In this document: positions 1-5,738 of the stretch, piece by piece
Numbering within the stretch: position 1 is the stretch's first letter
How the letters are laid out: each line of letters starts with the position of its first letter
Assembly: GCA_040752295.1 (NCBI GenBank)
Contig: JBFMFE010000244.1
Location: 1-8,072, forward strand
DNA from: JBFMFE01 sp040752295
GTDB lineage: Bacteria; UBP15; UBA6099; JBFMBQ01
Direction of reading: 5' to 3'
Length of the DNA: 8,072 bases
Notes under the pieces: generated by a model
What the model saw: the letters and a program-made list of their open reading frames with translations, nothing else
The model's database searches: none
Told to the model about the DNA's origin: nothing
Translations under genes and position numbers: made by a program

Positions 1-3
1 AGT

Positions 4-97
4 GCGGTGTGCAAACACCGCCTTGTTTCCCGCGCTCCGCGCGGGAGTGAAGGCGGCGATGACTCGCCGCAGTCCAAGGCGGATGACGTCGCAATCC
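4..97 (+). promoter_or_regulatory. Candidate structured 5' leader RNA with alternative hairpins
   Basis: Seen directly: bases 4-10 pair perfectly with 15-21 around a GCAA loop; 29-35 pair with 39-45 around a 3-base loop; 53-59 pair with 64-70 around TGAC. Bases 18-24 (CCGCCTT) can also pair with 50-56 (AAGGCGG), enclosing the second hairpin, or with an identical AAGGCGG at 76-82. These longer pairings compete with hairpins 1 and 3. Such mutually exclusive pairing, about 50 bases before a start codon with a ribosome site, is what a riboswitch or attenuator looks like. I do not recognise a known riboswitch consensus. It could equally be a terminator cluster or repetitive extragenic element belonging to an upstream gene, and its 5' end may be cut by the window. 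Confidence 0.35.
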
Positions 98-144
98 ATC
101 GTGACGAAGAATGTGCGAAAGTTCACAGAAAGGAAGTGAACAAT

Positions 145-375
145 ATGCCGAGAGGAGACGGAACTGGTCCGTCGGGACAGGGACCGGGAACCGGACGCGG
201 AATGGGAGGTGGTCGCGGTATGAGTGGAGGACGAGGGAGAATGGGCGGTCGCGGCGCGGGGCCGGGCGGAAACTGTGTCTGCCCGCAATGCGGAAACCGG
301 GCGCCGCATCAGCAGGGTGTCCCGTGTATTTCCCTGAAATGTCCGAAATGCGGGACGGCCATGACCAGAGAATAA
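145..375 (+). CDS. Small Gly/Arg-rich CPxCG zinc-ribbon protein (DUF5320-like N-terminus)
   Basis: A 76-residue protein. Residues 1-42 begin MPRGDGTGPSGQGPGTGRGM and are low-complexity Gly/Arg/Met, matching the N-terminal style of DUF5320-type small proteins of anaerobes. Residues 44-69 hold six cysteines in two knuckles, CVCPQCG (C44, C46, C49) and C61 followed by CPKCG (C66, C69), so it should bind Zn or possibly an Fe-S centre. The ATG at 145 was chosen because AAGGA lies about 10 bases upstream and because the family motif starts exactly there; the frame is open back to base 7, but that stretch is the structured leader and reads as non-coding. Relatives occur beside NifX/NifB-like and Mrp/NBP35 genes, suggesting a role in metal or Fe-S handling, but no reaction is established. 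Family assignment is fairly sure; function is unknown. Confidence 0.82.
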   Translation: MPRGDGTGPSGQGPGTGRGMGGGRGMSGGRGRMGGRGAGPGGNCVCPQCGNRAPHQQGVPCISLKCPKCGTAMTRE

Positions 376-552
376 TCGCGTTTCCCGCCCCGAAAAGGAC
401 ATTACGGACATCAAGACGGATCCGGCGGCTGCGCTCGAAAAGATGTAAATCCTGTGGTGTCCGGGATGGGCGGGCAGCGCGCCGATCACGCCGATATGAC
501 TGGGATTTCTATGATGGCATTAACGGATGAATATGAAGGGGGGGAAAATAGT

Positions 553-1902
553 ATGAACGAAGGAGAGAAATTGGTAATTATCGGCGGCGGAGGCGGCGGA
601 TTTGCAACTGCAATGCGTGCGAAGGCGCTCATGCCGAAGATCGAAGTCACGCTCGTGAGAAAGGAAAAGCGATTCATCGTCCGATGCTCGCTGCCGTACG
701 TGGTATCCGGTCTTGTGACGGGAGAATCCATTGTTAATCCCGATCAGAAGTTCATCGACGCCGGCATCAACGTCATAGTGGACGAAGTCACGCGCGTGGA
801 CCCGAAGCGGAAAAAAGTGCGTCTCTCCGACGGCCGCGAACTGCCTTACGACAAGCTGGTTATGGCCACAGGGGGCAGCCCGGTGGTTCCTCCGATTGAA
901 GGCCGCGACCTGGACGGTGTATTCACCTTCAGGAGCCTGTCGGACGCGGAAAAAATGGCAGTTTTCATAACAGAGAAAAAAGTGAAGAAAATGGTCTTTA
1001 TCGGGGCGGGCTTCATAACCATGGAGCTTGCCGCGGCCATTATGACCGCATCTCCCGGGCAATACGACATAACAATTGTGGAAATGCTGGAGCATCCCCT
1101 GCCGCTGATGCTGGACACTGAATTCGGCGCAAAACTTCAGGAGTACCTGACCGAAAAGGGCCTGAAGATGAAGATGGGACGGAAGGTGACGAAAATCCTC
1201 GGCCGGGATGGGGCGGTTTCCGGGGTGGAACTCGAAAGCGGGGAAAAACTCGATGCGGATATGATGGTTCTCAACGTCGGTGTGAAGGCGAACCTTGAGC
1301 TGGCAAAGCAGATCGGACTGGACATAGGCGCCTACGGCGTAAAGACGAACGAGTACATGGAAACCTCGGAGCCGGACATTTTCGCGCTGGGAGACTGCGT
1401 CGAGAAAAAACATTTTATCACCGGAAAGCCTGTTCCCGGCGTGCTGCGCGGCCCGGCAATAATCGCGGGGCGCCACGTTGCAAAGAAGCTCGCTGGTTAC
1501 GATGTGCCGTTCCCGGGGGTGCTGGACAACGCGGTGGCGAAGCTTCTTGACAAATGTATCGGGTTCACGGGACTCACCGAGAAGCGGGCCAGGGAGGAAG
1601 GCTACGACCCGGTATGCGCGACCGTGGAGTCGAGGAGCAAGCATGCGATGATGCCGGGGGTGAAACCATGGACTATAAAACTCGTGTTCGACAGGAAGAG
1701 CAAAAAGCTGCTCGGCGGTCAGATACTGAGCGATTCCGAAGCGCCGGTGAAAGAGATAGACACCGTCAACGCCCTGATACTGGGCGGAAAAACGGTCTAT
1801 GATCTCTGCTCTATAATGTGCGCCGGCCAGCCGGAGCTGTCTTCGGAACCCAGCGCGGAACCAATCAGTATCGCCGCAGAGCAGGCTCTCGTGAAGATGT
1901 GA
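553..1902 (+). CDS. FAD/NAD(P)-dependent oxidoreductase, CoA-disulfide reductase / NADH oxidase-like
   Basis: A 449-residue flavoprotein of the pyridine nucleotide-disulfide oxidoreductase superfamily, of typical length. Residues 7-16 form the glycine-rich FAD-binding turn (VIIGGGGGGF). C45 in RCSLPYV sits where CoA-disulfide reductases and Nox enzymes carry their single redox cysteine. Residues 148-158 hold the NAD-binding GAGFITMELA motif, and 277-281 hold the second FAD motif (FALGD). The C-terminal dimerisation domain keeps the APVKEIDTV segment and ends with C419 and C423 in front of a QPELSSEPSAEP stretch, instead of the tyrosine-containing end of classical CoA reductases. The usual acidic residue after the second beta strand is R36 here. 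Likely reduces a low-molecular-weight disulfide, persulfide or oxygen with NAD(P)H in the cytoplasm; the substrate cannot be fixed. The start at 553 follows a G-rich site (GAAGGGGGGG); an upstream in-frame ATG at 454 adds 33 residues that precede the Rossmann fold and look non-coding. Confidence 0.85.
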   Translation: MNEGEKLVIIGGGGGGFATAMRAKALMPKIEVTLVRKEKRFIVRCSLPYVVSGLVTGESIVNPDQKFIDAGINVIVDEVTRVDPKRKKVRLSDGRELPYDKLVMATGGSPVVPPIEGRDLDGVFTFRSLSDAEKMAVFITEKKVKKMVFIGAGFITMELAAAIMTASPGQYDITIVEMLEHPLPLMLDTEFGAKLQEYLTEKGLKMKMGRKVTKILGRDGAVSGVELESGEKLDADMMVLNVGVKANLELAKQIGLDIGAYGVKTNEYMETSEPDIFALGDCVEKKHFITGKPVPGVLRGPAIIAGRHVAKKLAGYDVPFPGVLDNAVAKLLDKCIGFTGLTEKRAREEGYDPVCATVESRSKHAMMPGVKPWTIKLVFDRKSKKLLGGQILSDSEAPVKEIDTVNALILGGKTVYDLCSIMCAGQPELSSEPSAEPISIAAEQALVKM

Positions 1903-1960
1903 CTGGGGGAAAATTAGGTCATAATAAAGCCAAATCCGGCATACGAGGAGGTAATAAGAA

Positions 1961-2305
1961 ATGAAGAAGGCTATGTTAATCGGATGCGGTCACTACATGG
2001 GCACAGGCTATGGTTGCCCGGGCGAATGGAGATGCCTCAAGGCCGCCGCACTGGGGGAAGGCAAGTTCGACGAGCCGGTATCGGTAATCTCGTTCGTGAA
2101 ATGCGAGTGTCCGGGCAGGCCGCTTCTGTCTAATATCGGAATGGCGATAAAACTTTCCGAAATCAAACCCGACGTCATTCACCTCACAAGCTGCATGGCG
2201 ACCGCAAAGCCGGGCTGCCCGCATCTCGACATGGAGGAAATTTCCAGAATGATAACGGAGAAATTCTCTGTGCCCGTGATCATGGGCACTCACGAATACA
2301 AATGA
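1961..2305 (+). CDS. CGGC-domain (PF08821-like) cysteine-rich protein
   Basis: A 114-residue cytoplasmic protein. It shows the CGGC-family pattern: an N-terminal strand MLIGCG, a CPGEWRC segment near 19-25 followed by KAAALGEGKF, a central Cys motif near 48-52, TSCMATAKPGCPH at 76-88, and a closing VPVIMGTHEY. Family members are thought to bind a metal through the CGGC motif; no reaction is established. The central motif reads VKCECPGR rather than the usual CGGCPG, so it has CxC instead of CxxC. Other cysteines are C9, C19, C25, C78 and C86. The start is set by an almost perfect ribosome site, AGGAGGT at 1946-1952, eight bases upstream. It lies 58 bases after the flavoprotein, so the two are probably co-transcribed, which fits a redox or metal-sensing role. 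Confidence 0.8.
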   Translation: MKKAMLIGCGHYMGTGYGCPGEWRCLKAAALGEGKFDEPVSVISFVKCECPGRPLLSNIGMAIKLSEIKPDVIHLTSCMATAKPGCPHLDMEEISRMITEKFSVPVIMGTHEYK

Positions 2306-2319
2306 AGAGATGACCTCCG

Positions 2320-2382
2320 TCCCGGCTTCTATCAGAAGAGAATTTGTCGGATCGCTTTAAGAGCCGGGAGTCGGTACGACAA
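2320..2382 (+). promoter_or_regulatory. Inverted repeats in the leader of the CoA-binding gene
   Basis: The 98-base gap between the CGGC gene and the CoA-binding gene contains TCCCGGCT (2320-2327) pairing with AGCCGGGA (2362-2369) and TTGTCG (2344-2349) pairing with CGACAA (2377-2382). A small hairpin at 2326-2338 competes with the first pair. The two long pairings interleave, so they would form a pseudoknot or alternative folds. There is no trailing T run, so this is not an obvious intrinsic terminator. It may modulate translation of the next gene or be a processing site; chance is also possible. Confidence 0.25.
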
Positions 2383-2403
2383 GGCAGGAAGGGAGCGGAC
2401 CGG

Positions 2404-2850
2404 ATGGAAGAAGAAATCTGTGAAGTGCCGTTGCATCACGTCAAAGACGAGATCATCGAAAAAGTTCTGAAGGAGTCGAAAACCATCGCGGTGTTTGGAT
2501 TGTCCACAAGCCCGGAAAAGGACAGCCATAAAGTCGCGGCGTTTCTTCAAAAGAAAGGATACCGCGTCATACCCGTGCATCCAAAAGCCGGCGAGATTCT
2601 GGGCGAAAGGGCATACGCGAGCCTGCGCGATATCCCCGAAAAGATCGATGTCGTGAATATTTTCAGGCCGCCGTCCGAGGTCATGGGGATCGTGGATGAA
2701 GCTCTCGACATCGGGGCGAAAGCAGTGTGGGCGCAGGAAGGAATCGTCAACAACGCGGCGGCCGAGAAGGCGATGGCGAACGGGATGATCTCAATCATGG
2801 GGAAGTGCATGATGAAGGAGTACGTCGCGCATTTTGAAAGGGAAAAATGA
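2404..2850 (+). CDS. CoA-binding domain protein (CoA_binding_2 / YccU-like)
   Basis: A 148-residue single-domain Rossmann-fold protein. After a short helical lead, residues 26-60 (KTIAVFGLSTSPEKDSHKVA, then a helix and the VIPVHP strand end) match the nucleotide-binding core of the YccU-type CoA-binding family. IDVVNIFRPP at 81-90 and AVWAQEGIVN at 107-116 are the other conserved blocks. MGKCMMKEY at 132-140 is the position of the family's conserved C-terminal cysteine motif. In the family such proteins bind CoA without a known enzymatic reaction. The ATG at 2404 is preceded by GGAAGGGAG at a suitable distance; the frame is open to 2344, but the extra stretch lies in the hairpin region and starts without ATG. 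Sitting two genes after a CoA-disulfide-reductase-like flavoprotein, it may take part in CoA-thiol or persulfide metabolism (inference). Confidence 0.85.
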   Translation: MEEEICEVPLHHVKDEIIEKVLKESKTIAVFGLSTSPEKDSHKVAAFLQKKGYRVIPVHPKAGEILGERAYASLRDIPEKIDVVNIFRPPSEVMGIVDEALDIGAKAVWAQEGIVNNAAAEKAMANGMISIMGKCMMKEYVAHFEREK

Positions 2851-2871
2851 TAAATAAGGTTGTGACGCAAG

Positions 2872-3705
2872 ATGATAATTGACACGCACGCGCAGTTGTA
2901 CACGCGAGAAGCGGTAAAGGGAACGGTCGAGGGCATTCCCGATGACATCGCAAAAATGTTCAAAGGCTACACTCAATTCTTCAGCGGCAAGGGCATGGAA
3001 TTACATACCATCGAGGATATGGACGCGGCGGGTGTGGACAAATCTGTTGTTGTGGCAGTGGATGCGGAAACCACCCTCGGTTTCAAAATCCCCAACGAAC
3101 TCGTCGCAAAGACGGTCGAGAAATATCCTGACAGGCTGATCGGCTTTGCGAGTGTTGACCCACACAAGGGAGAAAAAGCCGTCGCCGAACTCGACAACGC
3201 CGTCCGCAACATGGGGCTGAAAGGCCTCAAAATCATACCGCATCTCATTGACGTTTATCCGAACGGAAAATTGATGTATCCTCTGTACGAAAAGGCGCGG
3301 GAACTCGGCATACCAGTGCTGCTTCATACAGGCACACATTTTCACCTCGGCCGCAAGATCAAATACTGCCAGCCGATTTTCGTAGATGAAGTCGCGGTGG
3401 ATTTTCCGCAGTTGAAAATCGTTGTCGCCCATTTCGGCTTCCCGTGGTATCAGGAAACGCTGGCGGTCGTGCAACGGAATTTCAATGTCTATTTCAACAT
3501 CGCCGGCTGGTCGCCGAAGTACATCCCTGACATGGTAGTTCAGTATATGGATACTGTTCTGTCGCACAAGGCGCTCTTCGGCTCCGATCACCCGTTGCTT
3601 CCACGCAAACGCATCCTTGATGAACTCGGCGGCCTGAACCTGAAAGAGGAAACAAAGAAAAAACTGTTGTCGGAAAACGCAAAAAGATTGCTGGGAATAG
3701 CCTGA
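2872..3705 (+). CDS. Amidohydrolase-2 family protein with altered HxH motif (HAQ)
   Basis: A 277-residue TIM-barrel protein of the Amidohydro_2 (ACMSD-like) family. Family blocks seen: DTHAQLY (4-10) at the end of strand 1, GFASVDPHKG (91-100), GLKIIPHL (118-125), VLLHTGTH with H152 (149-156), IVVAHFGFPW with H187 (183-192) and LFGSDHP with D239 (235-241). These correspond to the metal and catalytic sites of decarboxylases or hydrolases in the family. The first motif is normally HxH; here it is H6-A-Q8, so one metal ligand is replaced by glutamine while the others remain. The enzyme may bind metal differently or have lost activity. The substrate is unknown. It starts 21 bases after the previous gene with only a weak AAGG site, so translation is probably coupled or inefficient. 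Family call is sure; activity is not. Confidence 0.82.
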   Translation: MIIDTHAQLYTREAVKGTVEGIPDDIAKMFKGYTQFFSGKGMELHTIEDMDAAGVDKSVVVAVDAETTLGFKIPNELVAKTVEKYPDRLIGFASVDPHKGEKAVAELDNAVRNMGLKGLKIIPHLIDVYPNGKLMYPLYEKARELGIPVLLHTGTHFHLGRKIKYCQPIFVDEVAVDFPQLKIVVAHFGFPWYQETLAVVQRNFNVYFNIAGWSPKYIPDMVVQYMDTVLSHKALFGSDHPLLPRKRILDELGGLNLKEETKKKLLSENAKRLLGIA

Positions 3706-3733
3706 CGGGTTGTCTGGAAGACGGAGGTGTGAA

Positions 3734-3958
3734 ATGAGATTATTATCGTTCAGACGACTGACCCGGCCGCTTCGCCGAAGCATCCGGCGCGGCCTGGGAA
3801 TCGGCTTCTGCGGCGCGGCAGGCGTCGCGATGCTTCGGGCACTGCTGCGCGAACAGTTGGAGAAAAAAACGAAGCCGCCCGGAGATGATGATAAACTTCA
3901 TAACAATGAGAAAAAGGCGGGACCCAAAGATTGCTCTGAGCAGGAGCGAAATTTATGA
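3734..3958 (+). CDS. Small Arg-rich protein with one hydrophobic helix, unknown function
   Basis: A 74-residue protein I do not recognise. Residues 1-19 contain eight arginines (MRLLSFRRLTRPLRRSIRR), residues 20-38 are a Gly/Ala/Leu hydrophobic stretch with C26, and residues 39-74 are hydrophilic and rich in Lys, Glu and Asp. This reads as a single-pass membrane peptide with a basic cytoplasmic N-terminus and a charged tail, though the basic and small-residue composition could also suit an amphipathic or nucleic-acid-binding helix. The ATG at 3734 has GGAGGTG at 3723-3729, a strong but close ribosome site. Its stop codon overlaps the start of a 12-codon ORF in an ATGA arrangement. The gene lies between the amidohydrolase and the DsrE-like gene and is very likely in the same operon. 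Confidence 0.6.
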   Translation: MRLLSFRRLTRPLRRSIRRGLGIGFCGAAGVAMLRALLREQLEKKTKPPGDDDKLHNNEKKAGPKDCSEQERNL

Positions 3959-3993
3959 AAGATGCGAAAATAACAATTCACCGTGGAACATGA
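3955..3993 (+). CDS. Possible 12-residue leader or small peptide
   Basis: The start ATG overlaps the preceding stop as ATGA (3955-3958), and AGGAG at 3942-3946 sits eight bases upstream, an ideal ribosome site. The reading frame encodes MKDAKITIHRGT and then stops. It may be a genuine small peptide, a translational bridge towards the DsrE gene 34 bases on, or the surviving start of a gene otherwise deleted here. No function can be read from the sequence, and no further coding similarity was noticed after the stop. Confidence 0.3.
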   Translation: MKDAKITIHRGT

Positions 3994-4027
3994 CACGCGC
4001 GGGTAATCATAGAAAGGAGATGCCTCC

Positions 4028-4348
4028 ATGAAACTCGGTATGGTTATCACTCAGGCCGATCCAGAGACTGTCTTCAACGCACTACGCTTGGCTCTTTATA
4101 GTCTGGAGCAAGGCGACGAGGTGCGTATTTTCCTTTCAGGGAAGGGCGTCGACATTGACAAAATCGATGACCCCGGGTTCGACGTGAAAGGACAAGCGCA
4201 AAATGTACTCAAAGCGGGCGGACAATTTCTCGCTTGTGGAGCGTGCCTGAAACTGCGCGATTCCCATGGTTCGGAGATATGTCCGCTTTCCACCCTGAAA
4301 GACCACTACGAGATTGTTCGGGACTCCGACAAGGTGATCACGGTATGA
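4028..4348 (+). CDS. DsrE-family sulfur-relay protein
   Basis: A 106-residue small Rossmann-like protein of the DsrE/DsrF/TusD superfamily. It begins with a KLGMVITQADPETVFNALRL strand-helix, continues with LEQGDEVRIFLSGKGV (26-41), and carries FLACGACLKLR (68-78) with C70 and C73. This is the usual place of the sulfur-carrying cysteine; C85 follows in EICPL. Family members shuttle persulfide sulfur, so it may relay sulfur in the cytoplasm, but single DsrE-like proteins of this size in anaerobes are mostly of unknown role. The start is fixed by AGGAG at 4015-4019, eight bases ahead. Its stop overlaps the ATG of a 17-codon ORF, and TrmO follows. Neighbouring Cys-rich and CoA-related genes support a sulfur or thiol theme (inference). 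Confidence 0.83.
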   Translation: MKLGMVITQADPETVFNALRLALYSLEQGDEVRIFLSGKGVDIDKIDDPGFDVKGQAQNVLKAGGQFLACGACLKLRDSHGSEICPLSTLKDHYEIVRDSDKVITV

Positions 4349-4398
4349 CAAAGCCGCAACATGAGAAAAAACCGGAAGACTCGAAGGACCCTATGTAA
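4345..4398 (+). CDS. Possible 17-residue charged peptide between dsrE-like gene and trmO
   Basis: The ATG overlaps the DsrE stop (ATGA, 4345-4348). AGGTGATC at 4332-4339, inside the end of the DsrE gene, is an eight-base match to the 16S anti-Shine-Dalgarno region at close spacing. The peptide is MTKPQHEKKPEDSKDPM, entirely hydrophilic, and its TAA ends one base before the ATG of the TrmO gene at 4400. The arrangement looks designed to hand ribosomes on from DsrE to TrmO. Whether the peptide itself does anything is unknown. Confidence 0.4.
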   Translation: MTKPQHEKKPEDSKDPM

Positions 4399-4399
4399 A

Positions 4400-4873
4400 A
4401 TGAGATTCGAACTTAAACAGATCGGGATCATTCACTCATCTCTGCACGAGCCGTATGACGCTCCCATGCAGGGCGTCTTCAATCCGGAATCATGCGGAGA
4501 GGTCGAGGTTTTCAGGGAATATGAAGCCGGTCTCGACTGCATCGAGGGTTTCAGCCACCTGATTCTTGTCTACTGGTTCCATCGCGCCGGGCAGTGTGCG
4601 CTGAAAGCCGCGCCGTTTCTGGACGCGGACAGCCCCAAGGGGATCTTCAGCATACGAAAGCCCGCGCGGCCGAATCCTATCGGACTGTCCGTCGTCAGGC
4701 TTGTGTCACGAGAGAAAAACATTCTGAAAATATCCGAGGTAGATATCCTCGACGGCACGCCGCTGCTCGACATCAAACCACTGGTGCCGCAGTTCGATTT
4801 CAGGAAAAACGTCCGCATCGGATGGCTGGAGGGAATATTGTCCTGTAAATCTCACGAGGAGAACAACGAGTGA
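4400..4873 (+). CDS. trmO: TrmO/TsaA-family tRNA (adenine-N6)-methyltransferase
   Basis: A 157-residue UPF0066/TsaA-fold protein. Conserved blocks: IGIIHSSLHEP (8-18) at the N-terminus, IEGFSHLILVYWFHRA (48-63), GIFSIRKPARPNPIGLSVVR (81-100) and VDILDGTPLLDIKPLVPQFD (114-133), the last two being the family's SAM- and substrate-site signatures. TrmO methylates t6A at position 37 of certain tRNAs to m6t6A using S-adenosylmethionine. Variation in the third block (IRKPAR where ATRSP is common) and the absence of a C-terminal extension mean an archaeal-type or divergent relative is possible. ATG 4400 is preferred over the in-frame ATG at 4361, which has no ribosome site and would add a basic tail before the conserved start; AAGGA lies upstream at 4383-4387. 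Its end overlaps the next gene by four bases. Confidence 0.85.
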   Translation: MRFELKQIGIIHSSLHEPYDAPMQGVFNPESCGEVEVFREYEAGLDCIEGFSHLILVYWFHRAGQCALKAAPFLDADSPKGIFSIRKPARPNPIGLSVVRLVSREKNILKISEVDILDGTPLLDIKPLVPQFDFRKNVRIGWLEGILSCKSHEENNE

Positions 4874-5703
4874 AATTTAAAGCCACGACAATCGTCGAAA
4901 ACACAGTGCTGGTAAGCAAGGGGCTTATCGGCGAGCACGGACTCTCTTTCCTTATTGAAACGGAAGATAAAAAAATTCTTTTCGACACCGGGCAGGGAAC
5001 GGCTATTGTGAACAATATGACGAAAATCGGACACAGCGCGAAAGACATCGCCACGGCCGTTCTCAGCCACGGGCATTATGACCATACGGGCGGACTGAGA
5101 AGCCTTCTGGGCGCCGGCGCTCAATTCGAACTGATTGCGCACCCGGATGTCTTTTCAGAAAAAGTCGCTCCATATCCGGGGAAAGGCATCATTCCAATTG
5201 GAATTCCAATCACGCGTGAAGAGCTGATTAAAAACGGTATTACGATGCGGCTCGAAAGGGATTCAACGCAGATTGCGCCGGGGATTACAACCACGGGCGA
5301 AATACCGATGAAAACCGACTTCGAAAAAATCGAGCCGGTTCTGCTTGTAAGGGAAAATGGAAAGGAAAAACCGGACCCGCTGGCGGATGATCAGGCGCTG
5401 ATTCTTGACACGGAAAATGGGATCGTCGTACTGCTCGGCTGCGCCCATCGCGGTGTGGTGAACACGCTCAACCGGGCTGCGGAAATCACAGGCAAGACGA
5501 AAATTCACGCGATTATGGGCGGACTCCACCTCGAGCGCGCACCCGAAGCGCAGATCGAAAAAACCATCGCCGCCCTGCGCGAATTCGACCCGAAAACGAT
5601 AGGATTCGCGCACTGCACGGGAATACGCGCCGCAATTCCGCTGATAAACGCCTTCGGCAACAGAGTGTTCCAATCCTCAGTCGGCATGGTTGCAAACTTC
5701 TGA
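4870..5703 (+). CDS. MBL-fold metallo-hydrolase, COG1237 type
   Basis: A 277-residue metallo-beta-lactamase-fold enzyme, full length for COG1237. LFDTGQG (37-43) precedes the metal motif LSHGHYDHTGG (65-75) with H67, H69, D71 and H72. Other likely site residues are H91 in the AHPDVF segment, H193 in GCAHRG, H220 in MGGLH and H248 in AHCTG. Relatives are often annotated as methanopterin-pathway dihydropterin-aminobenzene phosphate synthases, but most bacterial members have no proven substrate, so only hydrolase or synthase with a dinuclear metal site is justified. The start is GTG at 4870, with AGGAG at 4857-4861; the GTGA overlap with TrmO shows translational coupling. It is the last gene of the operon. 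The 35 bases after it contain no convincing intrinsic terminator. Confidence 0.86.
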   Translation: MKFKATTIVENTVLVSKGLIGEHGLSFLIETEDKKILFDTGQGTAIVNNMTKIGHSAKDIATAVLSHGHYDHTGGLRSLLGAGAQFELIAHPDVFSEKVAPYPGKGIIPIGIPITREELIKNGITMRLERDSTQIAPGITTTGEIPMKTDFEKIEPVLLVRENGKEKPDPLADDQALILDTENGIVVLLGCAHRGVVNTLNRAAEITGKTKIHAIMGGLHLERAPEAQIEKTIAALREFDPKTIGFAHCTGIRAAIPLINAFGNRVFQSSVGMVANF

Positions 5704-5738
5704 CAGGAGAATGGAGCGACCGCAAGAAATCCCTTTCG

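Noticed and set aside
7..144. N-terminal extension of the zinc-ribbon protein to base 7
   Set aside because: The stretch is a set of perfect hairpins, and the family motif MPRGDGTGP starts at 145 behind its own ribosome site.
520..1644. Long antisense open frame (374 codons) opposite the flavoprotein
   Set aside because: Composition is rich in His, Arg and Cys with no recognisable motif; it mirrors the codon pattern of the flavoprotein, whose motifs are unambiguous.
3001..3783. Antisense open frame (260 codons) opposite the amidohydrolase
   Set aside because: Shadow of a well-supported gene; no family motif and no ribosome site.
5704..5738. Intrinsic terminator between the converging genes
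   Set aside because: Only a 4-bp stem (TTTC/GAAA) is possible and there is no T run.
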